Below, one piece after another: positions 15,748-23,916 of a DNA stretch of 64,000 nucleotides. Position 1 is the stretch's first letter. The number at the start of each line of letters is the position of its first letter. The DNA comes from VMCP01 sp964527775 (GTDB taxonomy: Bacteria > Bacteroidota > Bacteroidia > NS11-12g > UBA955). The stretch lies in the NCBI GenBank assembly GCA_964527775.1, contig CAZGQS010000005.1, forward strand, positions 1 through 64,000, written 5' to 3'. Below the pieces are notes generated by a model, which was not told the origin of the DNA, did not search any database, and saw only the letters and a program-made list of their open reading frames with translations. The translations under genes were made by a program, and so were the position numbers.

Positions 15748-17964
15748 TTATAGATCTATTCCATACAGTTGGTATTCAGAAATGATTTCGGCTTCCAAAG
15801 ATTCAGAGCACCTCAATGATGCTGCGTCTATATGCATGAATGAATGGACTACTTGAAAAATGCCCAGTTTTTTGGCTTTTTGTTGCAAAATATCTGTCAT
15901 CACCAATCCCAATCCACCAAGTCTAAAATCGGGTTTTCGAGCTACTGTTTTCATGATGATGGAATTATTTTCAATGTCTAAGTAGGCAAAGACAAATCCC
16001 TGCAAATTCCGTTCCAATTCTGCTAGAAGTACCCATTCGGGATCAATTAAATGTTTGATTTCGTTGTATTTCAGTAAAAAGTCTTTCCAATGTATGGGTG
16101 TATAGTAGGGATTGTGTTGGAAGGCCACGAGGCTGAGCTCGTGGATTTTGTGAAGTTCTTCTTCCCAATGATTCGGGTTTAAATGCCTGAATCTGATGCC
16201 TTGGATTTCCAATTGACTTTTTCGGTCATCCAATCTGGAAATGCTACCAGGAATTTCGTGCATGAGGGTACTTACATATCGTTCAATGGGTTTGAATCCC
16301 GCATTTTCAAAGAACTCAATCTGTTCAGGTTGGTAGGGGATATCCCCCAAAAAATTGCGATGAGAAGTGGTTTTTAAACGATAATCGTTCCAAGTACTTC
16401 CTCCGTTCATGGGGCCAATGATGCGTTTGTAGCCGTTTTGTTGGGACCAAATTATCAGTTTTCGGAGGTCGGTGATCGGTGATCGGAGGTCGGTGATCGG
16501 TGATCGGAGGTCGGAGGTCGGTGATCGGAGGTCGGAGGTCGGTGATCGGAGGTCGGTGGTCAGTACACGGCTATCAGAGTTCGGCTGACGGCTTTCGGCT
16601 GGTGGCTGTAGGTTGAAAGCTGAGGGCTGATTGCAGTTGACTGATAGGGCTAATGTTTCTAAATTTAGGGGCCAGATATGGATGGTGATCGGTGATCGGA
16701 GATCGGTGGTCGGTGATTGGTGATCGGTGATCGGTGATCGGTGATCGGTGGACAGTACACGGCTATCAGTGTTCGGCTGACGGCTGTCGGCTGATGGCTG
16801 ATGGTTGCCCGCTGAAAGCTGATCGCTTTCGGCTGATGGCTGAAGGCTGAAAGCTGACGACTGATCGTTATAATCAATGACAATGGTATTGTAGAAGTAA
16901 CCGTCGTCTTGAGCGCGGAGTTCCGACATGAGGTCTGATTGTTCTGTTAGTGTGGGAACTACCTGTGAACATCTTCGGGTGACCATCAAATTCCAGTAAG
17001 CCAAACGTCCCCCGGGAAAAAGACCGGAAGATAGTTTGGTGGCGGCCTCGCTGAATTCAGATTCATTCATATATTCGAAGATGTTGCTCAGGTTCATGGC
17101 GTGGAAATGTCCGTAATGAGAAATAGCGTCCTCGGCGAAACCGTGAAATAATGAAATTCTATGGATTCTGGCTTTGATGAATTCGTAGTTATTTGGTTGA
17201 AGGTAGTGGGGCAAAAGTTCGCCGAAACTGCCCGTTAGATTGTAGCGAAGAAAGGGGTTCTGCTGCGCGCTGACAGAACTTAAGTGAGTTTCAGCTTGAT
17301 TCAATATGAAATCTGAAACGGGTATCTTCACTTGTTTTAAGAATTCGGGGTCGCGGCCCAATCTTCCCATGACGGTGCGACTGAAAAACAATTTGAACAA
17401 TCCGCGCCAACGCCAAGTGTTCCATTTGTTTAGAAAGAATTGGCGCTGTTCATGGGCCGATTTGGGAGCGAATAATTCAGCGATTCTATTTTTGTTGTGA
17501 ATCAGCGGGAGGACTTTTTGGGAAAAAATTTGGAAGTACTTTTCGAATTTTCCATGATGAATGATGCCTGTTGAATTCCATTTAGACAGCGTTTTTGAGA
17601 AGTAATTGGCTGCATCTTTAGAAAGATGGGGAACTAATATGTTGAATAGATCCGCACGATTTGAGGCGGGTGAATATCCCAAGAAAGCAAGAACCTCGGA
17701 GTAAGTAAGGTGCTCAATGGCCCTAATTTTCAGCTCGGTTAAATAGAGTTGAACAGGGTTGATGTCGGCGGCAACAATCAGTTTTGGGTCGGCCATCAAC
17801 AGACTGAAACAGTTGTCACCTGCGGAGGCAATGCTTAACACCTGATCGTGTTTCTGAATGTTGAGCGCTTTGAGCAAGACTTTGGGGTCTTCCCAAACCG
17901 TGGCATAACGAATGAAGTCAAACGATGCTGATTGTGAAATGCTCAATCTTCTAGTTCCCTCCAT
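15748..17964 (-). CDS. BtaA-like (DUF3419) transferase fused to a GNAT domain, with repeat-derived linker
   Basis: Residues 14-360 look like the DUF3419/BtaA family, which transfers the 3-amino-3-carboxypropyl group of S-adenosylmethionine to diacylglycerol in betaine-lipid synthesis: RYATVWEDPKVLLKAL, LSIASAGDNCFSLLM (SAM loop, 43-57), VAADINPVQLYLTELK, and HFHAMNLSNIFEYM. Residues about 500-738 are GNAT-acyltransferase-like (KRIIGPMNGGSTWNDYR, RLGGLGLVMTDILQ near 681-692). Between them, residues 368-427 and 442-500 are 7-residue repeats such as TDLRSPI encoded by heptanucleotide arrays; the 15 residues between (IHIWPLNLETLALSV) look like original protein. It overlaps the dikinase gene by 22 nt. 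The substrate is unknown. Confidence 0.72.
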   Translation of the reverse strand: MEGTRRLSISQSASFDFIRYATVWEDPKVLLKALNIQKHDQVLSIASAGDNCFSLLMADPKLIVAADINPVQLYLTELKIRAIEHLTYSEVLAFLGYSPASNRADLFNILVPHLSKDAANYFSKTLSKWNSTGIIHHGKFEKYFQIFSQKVLPLIHNKNRIAELFAPKSAHEQRQFFLNKWNTWRWRGLFKLFFSRTVMGRLGRDPEFLKQVKIPVSDFILNQAETHLSSVSAQQNPFLRYNLTGSFGELLPHYLQPNNYEFIKARIHRISLFHGFAEDAISHYGHFHAMNLSNIFEYMNESEFSEAATKLSSGLFPGGRLAYWNLMVTRRCSQVVPTLTEQSDLMSELRAQDDGYFYNTIVIDYNDQSSAFSLQPSAESDQLSAGNHQPSADSRQPNTDSRVLSTDHRSPITDHQSPTTDLRSPITIHIWPLNLETLALSVNCNQPSAFNLQPPAESRQPNSDSRVLTTDLRSPTSDLRSPTSDLRSPITDLRSPITDLRKLIIWSQQNGYKRIIGPMNGGSTWNDYRLKTTSHRNFLGDIPYQPEQIEFFENAGFKPIERYVSTLMHEIPGSISRLDDRKSQLEIQGIRFRHLNPNHWEEELHKIHELSLVAFQHNPYYTPIHWKDFLLKYNEIKHLIDPEWVLLAELERNLQGFVFAYLDIENNSIIMKTVARKPDFRLGGLGLVMTDILQQKAKKLGIFQVVHSFMHIDAASLRCSESLEAEIISEYQLYGIDL
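16463..16640. repeat. Heptanucleotide array inside the BtaA-GNAT gene (copy 2)
   Basis: About 25 units in a single 7-nt phase: CGGTGAT and CGGAGGT alternate, then CAGTACA, CGGCTAT, CAGAGTT, CGGCTGA, CGGCTTT and AAGCTGA. It is read in frame on the minus strand as repeated SPITDLR/SPTSDLR peptides. Its unit order (CGGTGAT block, CAGTACA-CGGCTAT, GGCTGA block) is the same as in the array at 16683. Confidence 0.9.
16683..16866. repeat. Heptanucleotide array inside the BtaA-GNAT gene (copy 1)
   Basis: About 26 units in one 7-nt phase: CGGTGAT block, then CGGTGGA, CAGTACA, CGGCTAT, CAGTGTT, then a CGGCTGA/TGGCTGA/AAGCTGA block. It encodes the first peptide-repeat linker of the BtaA-GNAT protein. 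All three minus-strand frames are nearly stop-free, as expected for a 7-nt unit. Confidence 0.9.
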
Positions 17965-20525
17965 GAATTCTCTAACACAATTTTGATTTTACCGGTGGCA
18001 CCGTCCATTTCAACGATGTCGCCAGTTTCAAGTTGATTCAATAAATTGGTGATACCCACAATGCAAGGTTTTCCTAATTCTCGTGAAACAATGGCGCTGT
18101 GAGATAGGAGGGAGCCTCTTTCTACCAAGATTCCAGATGCCGTTGGAAACAACATCACCCAACCTGGGTCGGTGGATGAGGTTACTAAAATGTCTCCATT
18201 TAAATCGCTCACTTCTCGAGGATCTATTACAATTCTCACCTTTGCTTTGACGATGCCAGGACAACACCCAATGCCTTTGAGATCAGCACCTTCCAACGAA
18301 CTTTTGGTTTCTTGAATGAAAGAGTTTGCATGGTAGACGTTCCCATAAGTTCTGATTCTTTCGGAGGTGTTTTGGGACTCGTAACCTTGGTATTTCACCT
18401 TTCTGAATTCTATGAGATCGGCAATTTCTGGCGTAACCGATGTTCCCTTGATGAAGTCAAAAATTTCTTCTTGGGTTAGGTAAAAAATGTCACGCGGGTG
18501 TTTGATGATGCCTTCGCCGTAAAATTGATTTCCGATGGCCAAAAACAGTTCTCTTATTTTTCCAAATCCGCGGGTTCGTTCAAACCTGAGGTTTTCGCGC
18601 GCGCTCACCATTTCACGGGTTTTGCCCAAAACATAGTTGAAAATCCGTCTTTTAATGGGTTTATCCCTGAAGGTTTCTTTAATAATGTCTTCGCCTTGTT
18701 TTCTGAGGTCTTTATGCGAAGGTTGGCCGTAAGATGGGTCGTTGGTTGAACTGTAATTCGCTTGATATCTCACGTGTGACTGAATCAAAGCTGCGAACAT
18801 TGCAGGATCTTGTCTGTAGGTTATGGTTTCAAGTTTGAGTTCTCCCACGGTGCGGTCGCCAAATTTATCAATGTAGTATTTGAATTCTTTTAAAACGTTT
18901 TCAAAGTTTCTGTCTGTTTCAAAGGCTTTTAAAATCTCCTCGGGAGTGGCCTTAACTATAAATTCAATCCAATTCCAGTGCTTGCTAAGTTTGTCAACAA
19001 TTTTTTCAATTTGATGGATGGGCTCTACTGAAATGATATCTCCAGCACTACTCAATAATTGATTGTGAATGCCGTCGGGGAGTTGATATTTTTCGGCCAA
19101 CTTTTGAGTAAACCCAAAGTAAATCATGGCATAAAAATCATTCACCAATGGAGCTTTCCATTTTTTCAAAAGGGTTTGTTCGAACCTTAAAATCAATTCC
19201 ATCAACTCATGTGAATCTTTTTCGTGGAGCGGAATTTGGTTGAATTCATCCATGACTTTTTGGAAGTCGGCTTGAAAAGTCACCCTCATTTTAGGAAGTG
19301 CCCTCAAGTTGCTGATCATCGATTTAATCATGATCAACACACGCGTTCTTTCGGTCCATTTGCTTCTTTTGGGAAGGTCTTTCAGCTCAAATCGCTCTTT
19401 CACGCCCATCATTTTCTCCATGAATTCGGCGTTGAGATGATATCCGGGCAATAAGGCTAGAGCTTTGTACCACGATAGAAGATTGTAATAAACTCGGCCG
19501 TTGATAAGACCCAGCATATTGGCAAAAATTCCCGCATTTTTGGTTAAATCTGCTTCGCTCACACCCAACAATCTGCAAAGTTGGATGTACACTGATTCAT
19601 ACATCTTAATGATAAAACTAAAGGTAAGGGGAGTGGTGACTCCCGGATACGATTCGATGATGTTGGAATTGTCCCACAGTATCATCTCCGATGATTGATC
19701 AGACGTCAGATTCAGCGTGGTTACGGGTCTGCTTTGAAGTAAGTAAAATTGCTCATCCTCCCAGCAAAATTCGATGTCTTGCGGTTTTTTGTAAAGAGCC
19801 TTCAGGTCGCTTAGAACCTTGCAAATATGTTTAAGCTGATTGGGTGTGAGTTTTGTTTCGGGGGATGCTTGGAAGTCAGAATCTATCAAATTTCTGGTTG
19901 TTGAATCCAAAATGTAGGTATCAGAATTCAACTCTCCGCTAACCAGTCCCTCACCCAAACCGCACACAGCCGATATCACGATTTCTTTGCGTTTGCCGTT
20001 GACGGGATTCATTCCAAAGGCAACACCTGAAACCGCAGGGTTGAGCATGCGCTGAATCACAATTCCCATTTTTTGTGGGGGTTCAATACCGTGTTCGTGG
20101 CAATAAGCAACCACTTCAGGTCGTTTGAGCGAGTTCCATACATTGGTGATGGCCTGATTCACTTGGTCCCATTCAACATTTAGTTGAGTCAGAAATTGAC
20201 CGGCAAAACTCTGACTTCCGCTGTCTTCGCCCAACGCCGATGATCTTACCGAAACGAATTTGGGACTGCCCAAATAGTCTTTGATTTCTTGAAGTTCAAC
20301 CTCAGACAGTGGTTTTGAAATATCAATCTGTTGAGCATTGTACACAACAAATTCAGGAACTTTGAATCCATAGTCTGAAAGATGCAACAGGTTGAATCCC
20401 TTCCCCCCACTGAATATGGGATTGGATTTTACATCGAATGGACTTTTATATAAAATGAACTTTACGAAATCCATTGCCAGGCGGTGAGTATTCCTCCGAG
20501 GGTTAGGTACATGAGAATGGTCCAT
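17943..20525 (-). CDS. PEP-synthase/rifampin-phosphotransferase-like dikinase
   Basis: Three-part dikinase of 860 aa. The N-terminal ATP-grasp module (PF01326) shows SGGKGFNLLHL, SVRSSALGEDSGSQSFAGQF, VIQRMLNPAVSGVAF, GLGEGLVSG and the closing IEFCWEDEQFYLLQSRPVT region. A long helical middle domain follows. The C-terminal swivelling histidine domain (PF00391) has LLSHSAIVSRELGKP with catalytic His809. The PEP-binding barrel of true PEP synthase is missing. This layout and length equal rifampin phosphotransferase, which moves the beta-phosphate of ATP via the histidine onto a small-molecule hydroxyl. Its substrate is probably made by the neighbouring genes. It overlaps the UbiA-like gene by 64 nt and the BtaA-like gene by 22 nt. 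Confidence 0.82.
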   Translation of the reverse strand: MDHSHVPNPRRNTHRLAMDFVKFILYKSPFDVKSNPIFSGGKGFNLLHLSDYGFKVPEFVVYNAQQIDISKPLSEVELQEIKDYLGSPKFVSVRSSALGEDSGSQSFAGQFLTQLNVEWDQVNQAITNVWNSLKRPEVVAYCHEHGIEPPQKMGIVIQRMLNPAVSGVAFGMNPVNGKRKEIVISAVCGLGEGLVSGELNSDTYILDSTTRNLIDSDFQASPETKLTPNQLKHICKVLSDLKALYKKPQDIEFCWEDEQFYLLQSRPVTTLNLTSDQSSEMILWDNSNIIESYPGVTTPLTFSFIIKMYESVYIQLCRLLGVSEADLTKNAGIFANMLGLINGRVYYNLLSWYKALALLPGYHLNAEFMEKMMGVKERFELKDLPKRSKWTERTRVLIMIKSMISNLRALPKMRVTFQADFQKVMDEFNQIPLHEKDSHELMELILRFEQTLLKKWKAPLVNDFYAMIYFGFTQKLAEKYQLPDGIHNQLLSSAGDIISVEPIHQIEKIVDKLSKHWNWIEFIVKATPEEILKAFETDRNFENVLKEFKYYIDKFGDRTVGELKLETITYRQDPAMFAALIQSHVRYQANYSSTNDPSYGQPSHKDLRKQGEDIIKETFRDKPIKRRIFNYVLGKTREMVSARENLRFERTRGFGKIRELFLAIGNQFYGEGIIKHPRDIFYLTQEEIFDFIKGTSVTPEIADLIEFRKVKYQGYESQNTSERIRTYGNVYHANSFIQETKSSLEGADLKGIGCCPGIVKAKVRIVIDPREVSDLNGDILVTSSTDPGWVMLFPTASGILVERGSLLSHSAIVSRELGKPCIVGITNLLNQLETGDIVEMDGATGKIKIVLENSWRELED

Positions 20526-21388
20526 AGTCCGCTGGCAATTTCAACGCCTTTGGCGGTTTTAGAACTCTTGTATTTAAAATGTAGCGCTGCTGATATTAGG
20601 GTCAAGACAAAATAGATAAGCAATGCGGCAAACACACTACTGGGTAATTTTGCATAATCTGCTGCGAGGATGGCCAGTATCAATGTCCCCAGAAGAACAA
20701 ACATCCAAAGCCAAAGGGCTTTGCTGAGACCCAACATGGCTGAGTAAGTTTGAACACCGGGTTTTTCATCGTGGGGAGCACGGATTTTACGTCCCAATTC
20801 CAACACAATGCCGTTCATGAAAGACACCCCGAAGAAGTATAACAGTCCGAAAGGAGCTGGATTATCAGATAGTTTCCAATCATATCCTGATGCATAAACA
20901 TCAATCAAAGGAATGATGAGCATGTGGGATGTGACGTACCAAAACTGGTGGTTTTTGAGCCAATCTTTGATAAAGAATTCTTTGCCCATGAGCAGTAAAT
21001 AACCAATTGCAAGGGCATAGAGGGGAAGCATATTAGGAAATGTCAACGCGCTGATGATGATTTGAGCGGCAAAGACAAACCAAGCAATGTTTCGGAGTTC
21101 TTTTAGAGAAATGAGTCCTCGAGGAACGGGCAGTTCTGAGCGGTAGAGGGCATCGTCTTCGGCGTCTTTGTGTTCATCAAAAACACGAAGCAAAAAGAAG
21201 AGGGTTACCGTGTTGAAAATGCAGACCAAAAACTTTTCCCAGCCAATGAATCCGGGGAGTTGTTGCGACAATCTAGAATAGCCTATGGCGCTGAAACTGA
21301 AGGCAGAGATGAGGATTCCGTGGGAGTGTAGAGGGAATCTTTCATTGAGGTATTGCCAAAATCTTTGGTAGAGTGGGGTTTGGGACAT
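20462..21388 (-). CDS. UbiA-superfamily prenyltransferase-like membrane protein
   Basis: About eight membrane helices in 308 aa. The first acidic motif, LRVFDEHKDAEDDALYRSELPVPRG, is the UbiA DxxxD-type site that binds prenyl diphosphate through magnesium (DEHKDAEDD near 72-80). The second cytoplasmic loop, GRKIRAPHDEKPGVQTYSAMLG (shown in part: RAPHDEKPGVQTYSA), matches the second UbiA motif. UbiA enzymes attach a polyprenyl chain to an aromatic ring or other acceptor. The acceptor here is unknown. It is the first gene of the operon, and its 3' end overlaps the dikinase gene by 64 nt, an unusually long overlap that suggests coupled translation. Confidence 0.75.
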   Translation of the reverse strand: MSQTPLYQRFWQYLNERFPLHSHGILISAFSFSAIGYSRLSQQLPGFIGWEKFLVCIFNTVTLFFLLRVFDEHKDAEDDALYRSELPVPRGLISLKELRNIAWFVFAAQIIISALTFPNMLPLYALAIGYLLLMGKEFFIKDWLKNHQFWYVTSHMLIIPLIDVYASGYDWKLSDNPAPFGLLYFFGVSFMNGIVLELGRKIRAPHDEKPGVQTYSAMLGLSKALWLWMFVLLGTLILAILAADYAKLPSSVFAALLIYFVLTLISAALHFKYKSSKTAKGVEIASGLWTILMYLTLGGILTAWQWIS

Positions 21389-21506
21389 GGGATAGGTTCT
21401 GAAAGGTTCGAATGTACGCGGATTTTGAAGAGGTTCAAAAAGGAAAAATGCAAAAAGTGAAGTTGTAAATTACGGATTATCCTTAAAAATTAAAGATTTA
21501 GGTGGA

Positions 21507-21514
21507 TATATTTG
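21507..21514 (+). promoter_or_regulatory. -7 promoter element TATATTTG for the HMGR-kinase gene
   Basis: TATATTTG matches TAnnTTTG and ends 10 nt before ATG 21525, so the transcript leader would be only a few nucleotides long. It lies in the 133-nt divergent gap facing the UbiA-led operon. Confidence 0.55.
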
Positions 21515-21524
21515 CCTTCCATTG

Positions 21525-23804
21525 ATGAAAGTTAGTGAATTGAATGTGCCATTTGTTCCCGGTAGAGGTTTTAATACCTCTTCGGCGGTTCAAATGCGTT
21601 TGGATTATCTTAGAAAAAGAGAGATTTCTCTTCCGTCTCTAGAAACACATCAGTTGCCCTTAGACGAAGTAAGAAATAATATAGAATCATTTATAGGAAG
21701 CGTAGAGATTCCTGTGGGCTTAGTTGGCCCACTGTTATACCATGGTGAAGATGGTCAGGATGAATGGGTTCATGCTCCCGCCGCCACCTTGGAAGGTGCT
21801 TTGGTTTACAGCATGAACAGAGGTGCAAAGTTGATCTCAAAAAGCGGCGGTTTTACCGCTCATTTTCATTATCAGAAAATGCTGCGGGCGCCCATGTTTA
21901 TATTGGGAAACCCAGATGTAGTCCAGAAGTTATCTGAATTTATTTCATCGAATTTTGATGCCATTAAAGAGGTTGCCGAGTCTTATTCCAATCACGGAAA
22001 GCTTATTGAAGTTCAGTGCGAACCCATTGATAATCATTTAAATGCTTATTTTTATTATGTGACAGGAGATGCCGCAGGACAGAATTTAACCACTACTTGT
22101 ACATGGCACGCGCTTCAATTTATTGCTGAAAATTTTGACGGGGAGATTTTAGATTATGTCATAGAGGGCAATGGCGCATCCGATAAAAAAATATCCCTCA
22201 GAAACATAGAAAAGGGAAGAGGCAGTAAAGTGTCAGCTGAAGTTGTAGTTGATGATGCGATGATAGAAGAAGTTTTGAGAACTACTTCTGATCAAATCAT
22301 GAGGTATTTTGAGCCGTCTAAGCGCATTGCATTGCAACACGGTATGGTTGGATATAGCATCAATGCGGCCAATGCCATTGCCGCTATTTTTGCTGCTACG
22401 GGACAAGACCTCGCGTGCATTCATGAGTCGGCGACGGCATTTTTAGACATCGAAAGGCTTGAAAATGGGCTTAAATTCTCTTTGCTTTTGCCTAATTTGG
22501 TCATTGGAACTGTGGGTGGCGGCACTCATTTGGCTAAGCAATCGGATGCTTTGAATTTGATGGGTTGCAAGGGCTCAGGTAAGGTCAAGCGCTTCGCTGA
22601 ACTCATTGCTGGGTTCACTCTAGCCCTTGAAATATCTACTTTTGGAGCCATAGTGAGCGGCGAGTTTGCTAAGTCACACGAGAAGTTGGGAAGAAATAAG
22701 CCTCAAAGTTGGTTGCTAAAATCTGAAGTTAATCTTGATTTCGTAAAGTCAATTTTGGTTGCTAAAGATGCTCCTTCGGTTGAATTTCTTGAATGGCAAA
22801 GTCATTTGTACTTTGACAATGGCATCATCACCCAACTTTCTCAAAAAGTGAGTAAAAAGCTTCAAGGTTATTACTTGTTGAAGGTCAAAGAGTCTAGTAA
22901 CGGATTGGTGCTTTTGAAGTCGCGTCCCACCAGCGACGAAGTCATCAAAGGGCTGCACTTGATTGCGGTTTCGGTTGACGGTCAACTCGCTGATTTATTG
23001 TTGTTTTGTCGAGAGTATTTGGAGTTTCACCAATGCCATTTGAAGGAATTGGCAATCAATAGGTTTTTGTTTTCCGGGGGATATGCTTACGCTCCCAAAT
23101 ATTATGGTGATAAAATTGACAGTCAGCGCGAGATTTTTTTGCTCGCTCAAGAATATATTTACCCTCAGAATACCCGTTTACTGAACTCGGAAGATCAGCC
23201 CAATTTATGGCAATCAGTTGATGTCATAAAATGCATCGACGCCATAAACGAGTTTCACATCAAAACGTTTGGGTTAGATGGTATTGAAGATGTTCAGATT
23301 CCATTGCAACAACCCTGGCTCGCAAGCTCTTTCTACCAGCGTTTACAAGAGATCTTGGTTCAAACTTGGGATGGTGACCATTTGGAAGTCTTGAAAAGTC
23401 TCAACATTGCTTCGTTGGATGAAGAATTTTCAACCCTAAAAATGCCTACCTGTTTTATTCACAACGACTTTAATCCACGAAACATCATGATTCTTAAAAA
23501 TGGTAATCCCGTAATTTACGATTGGGAATTAACCGTGAGAGACATACCGCAGCGTGATATTATGGAGTTGTTGTGTTTTGTTTTAAAAGATGATGAATCA
23601 CCCGAACCATATATGCGTTATCACTGTAAACTAATAAACGCAGATTGGGCAGAATATCAACGCGCTGCAAAATATGCCTTAAAGAGTTTGATTCTAACTA
23701 GATTTGCGTTGTACGAAGTATCGGGAATTGTAGCGAAGTATGAGTTCTCGAAGCGCGTGATGGGGAAGGCGTTGAATTTGACGGCTTCGCCGGAGACTTT
23801 TTGA
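21525..23804 (+). CDS. Class I HMG-CoA reductase fused to an APH-type kinase domain
   Basis: Numbering counts from the TTG at 21522; ATG 21525 is the likelier start. Residues about 10-400 are an HMG-CoA reductase: FIGSVEIPVGLVGPL (57-71), PAATLEGALVYSMNRG (86-101, catalytic Glu91), GDAAGQN (182-188, altered from DAMGMN), SDKK (220-223, catalytic Lys), TGQD (293-296, Asp) and GTVGGGT (329-335), then KSHE (384-387, His386). All four catalytic residues are thus present. Residues about 440-760 resemble aminoglycoside/choline kinases: HNDFNPRN (647-654) and YDWEL (666-670). The pair could reduce a CoA thioester to an alcohol and phosphorylate the same or a related compound. It stands divergent to the UbiA-dikinase operon. 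Confidence 0.85.
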   Translation: MKVSELNVPFVPGRGFNTSSAVQMRLDYLRKREISLPSLETHQLPLDEVRNNIESFIGSVEIPVGLVGPLLYHGEDGQDEWVHAPAATLEGALVYSMNRGAKLISKSGGFTAHFHYQKMLRAPMFILGNPDVVQKLSEFISSNFDAIKEVAESYSNHGKLIEVQCEPIDNHLNAYFYYVTGDAAGQNLTTTCTWHALQFIAENFDGEILDYVIEGNGASDKKISLRNIEKGRGSKVSAEVVVDDAMIEEVLRTTSDQIMRYFEPSKRIALQHGMVGYSINAANAIAAIFAATGQDLACIHESATAFLDIERLENGLKFSLLLPNLVIGTVGGGTHLAKQSDALNLMGCKGSGKVKRFAELIAGFTLALEISTFGAIVSGEFAKSHEKLGRNKPQSWLLKSEVNLDFVKSILVAKDAPSVEFLEWQSHLYFDNGIITQLSQKVSKKLQGYYLLKVKESSNGLVLLKSRPTSDEVIKGLHLIAVSVDGQLADLLLFCREYLEFHQCHLKELAINRFLFSGGYAYAPKYYGDKIDSQREIFLLAQEYIYPQNTRLLNSEDQPNLWQSVDVIKCIDAINEFHIKTFGLDGIEDVQIPLQQPWLASSFYQRLQEILVQTWDGDHLEVLKSLNIASLDEEFSTLKMPTCFIHNDFNPRNIMILKNGNPVIYDWELTVRDIPQRDIMELLCFVLKDDESPEPYMRYHCKLINADWAEYQRAAKYALKSLILTRFALYEVSGIVAKYEFSKRVMGKALNLTASPETF

Positions 23805-23840
23805 CTTAGGACGGGCGCATCGCGCTGCTTTGCGGCTCAG

Positions 23841-23916
23841 CCGCTGCTGATGGCTGATAGCCGGATCTTGGCTGACGGCTGACGGCTGATCACCGATCAC
23901 CGATCACCGCTCACGG
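23841..23916. repeat. Heptanucleotide array in a convergent gene junction
   Basis: Units CTGATGG, TGACGGC (twice) and CGATCAC (twice) with a 7-nt period run from just after the HMGR-kinase gene into the stop codon of the M48 gene. The CGATCAC units are the reverse complement of the CGGTGAT words used at 16463, 16683 and 26547. Confidence 0.8.

Noticed and set aside
16463..16866. Repeat-rich stretch as a CRISPR array
   Set aside because: The 7-nt units follow each other without unique spacers, there are no cas genes, and the stretch is read in frame within a gene.
16665..16883. Separate 72-codon frame within the BtaA-GNAT gene
   Set aside because: It is a second reading frame of the heptamer array; such arrays are open in all frames of one strand, so openness is no evidence of coding.
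21522..23804. Loss of the catalytic lysine in the HMG-CoA reductase domain
   Set aside because: Aligning the lysine to the residues just after DAAGQN suggested a loss, but in class I enzymes the catalytic lysine lies about 33 residues later; the SDKK motif at 220-223 supplies it.
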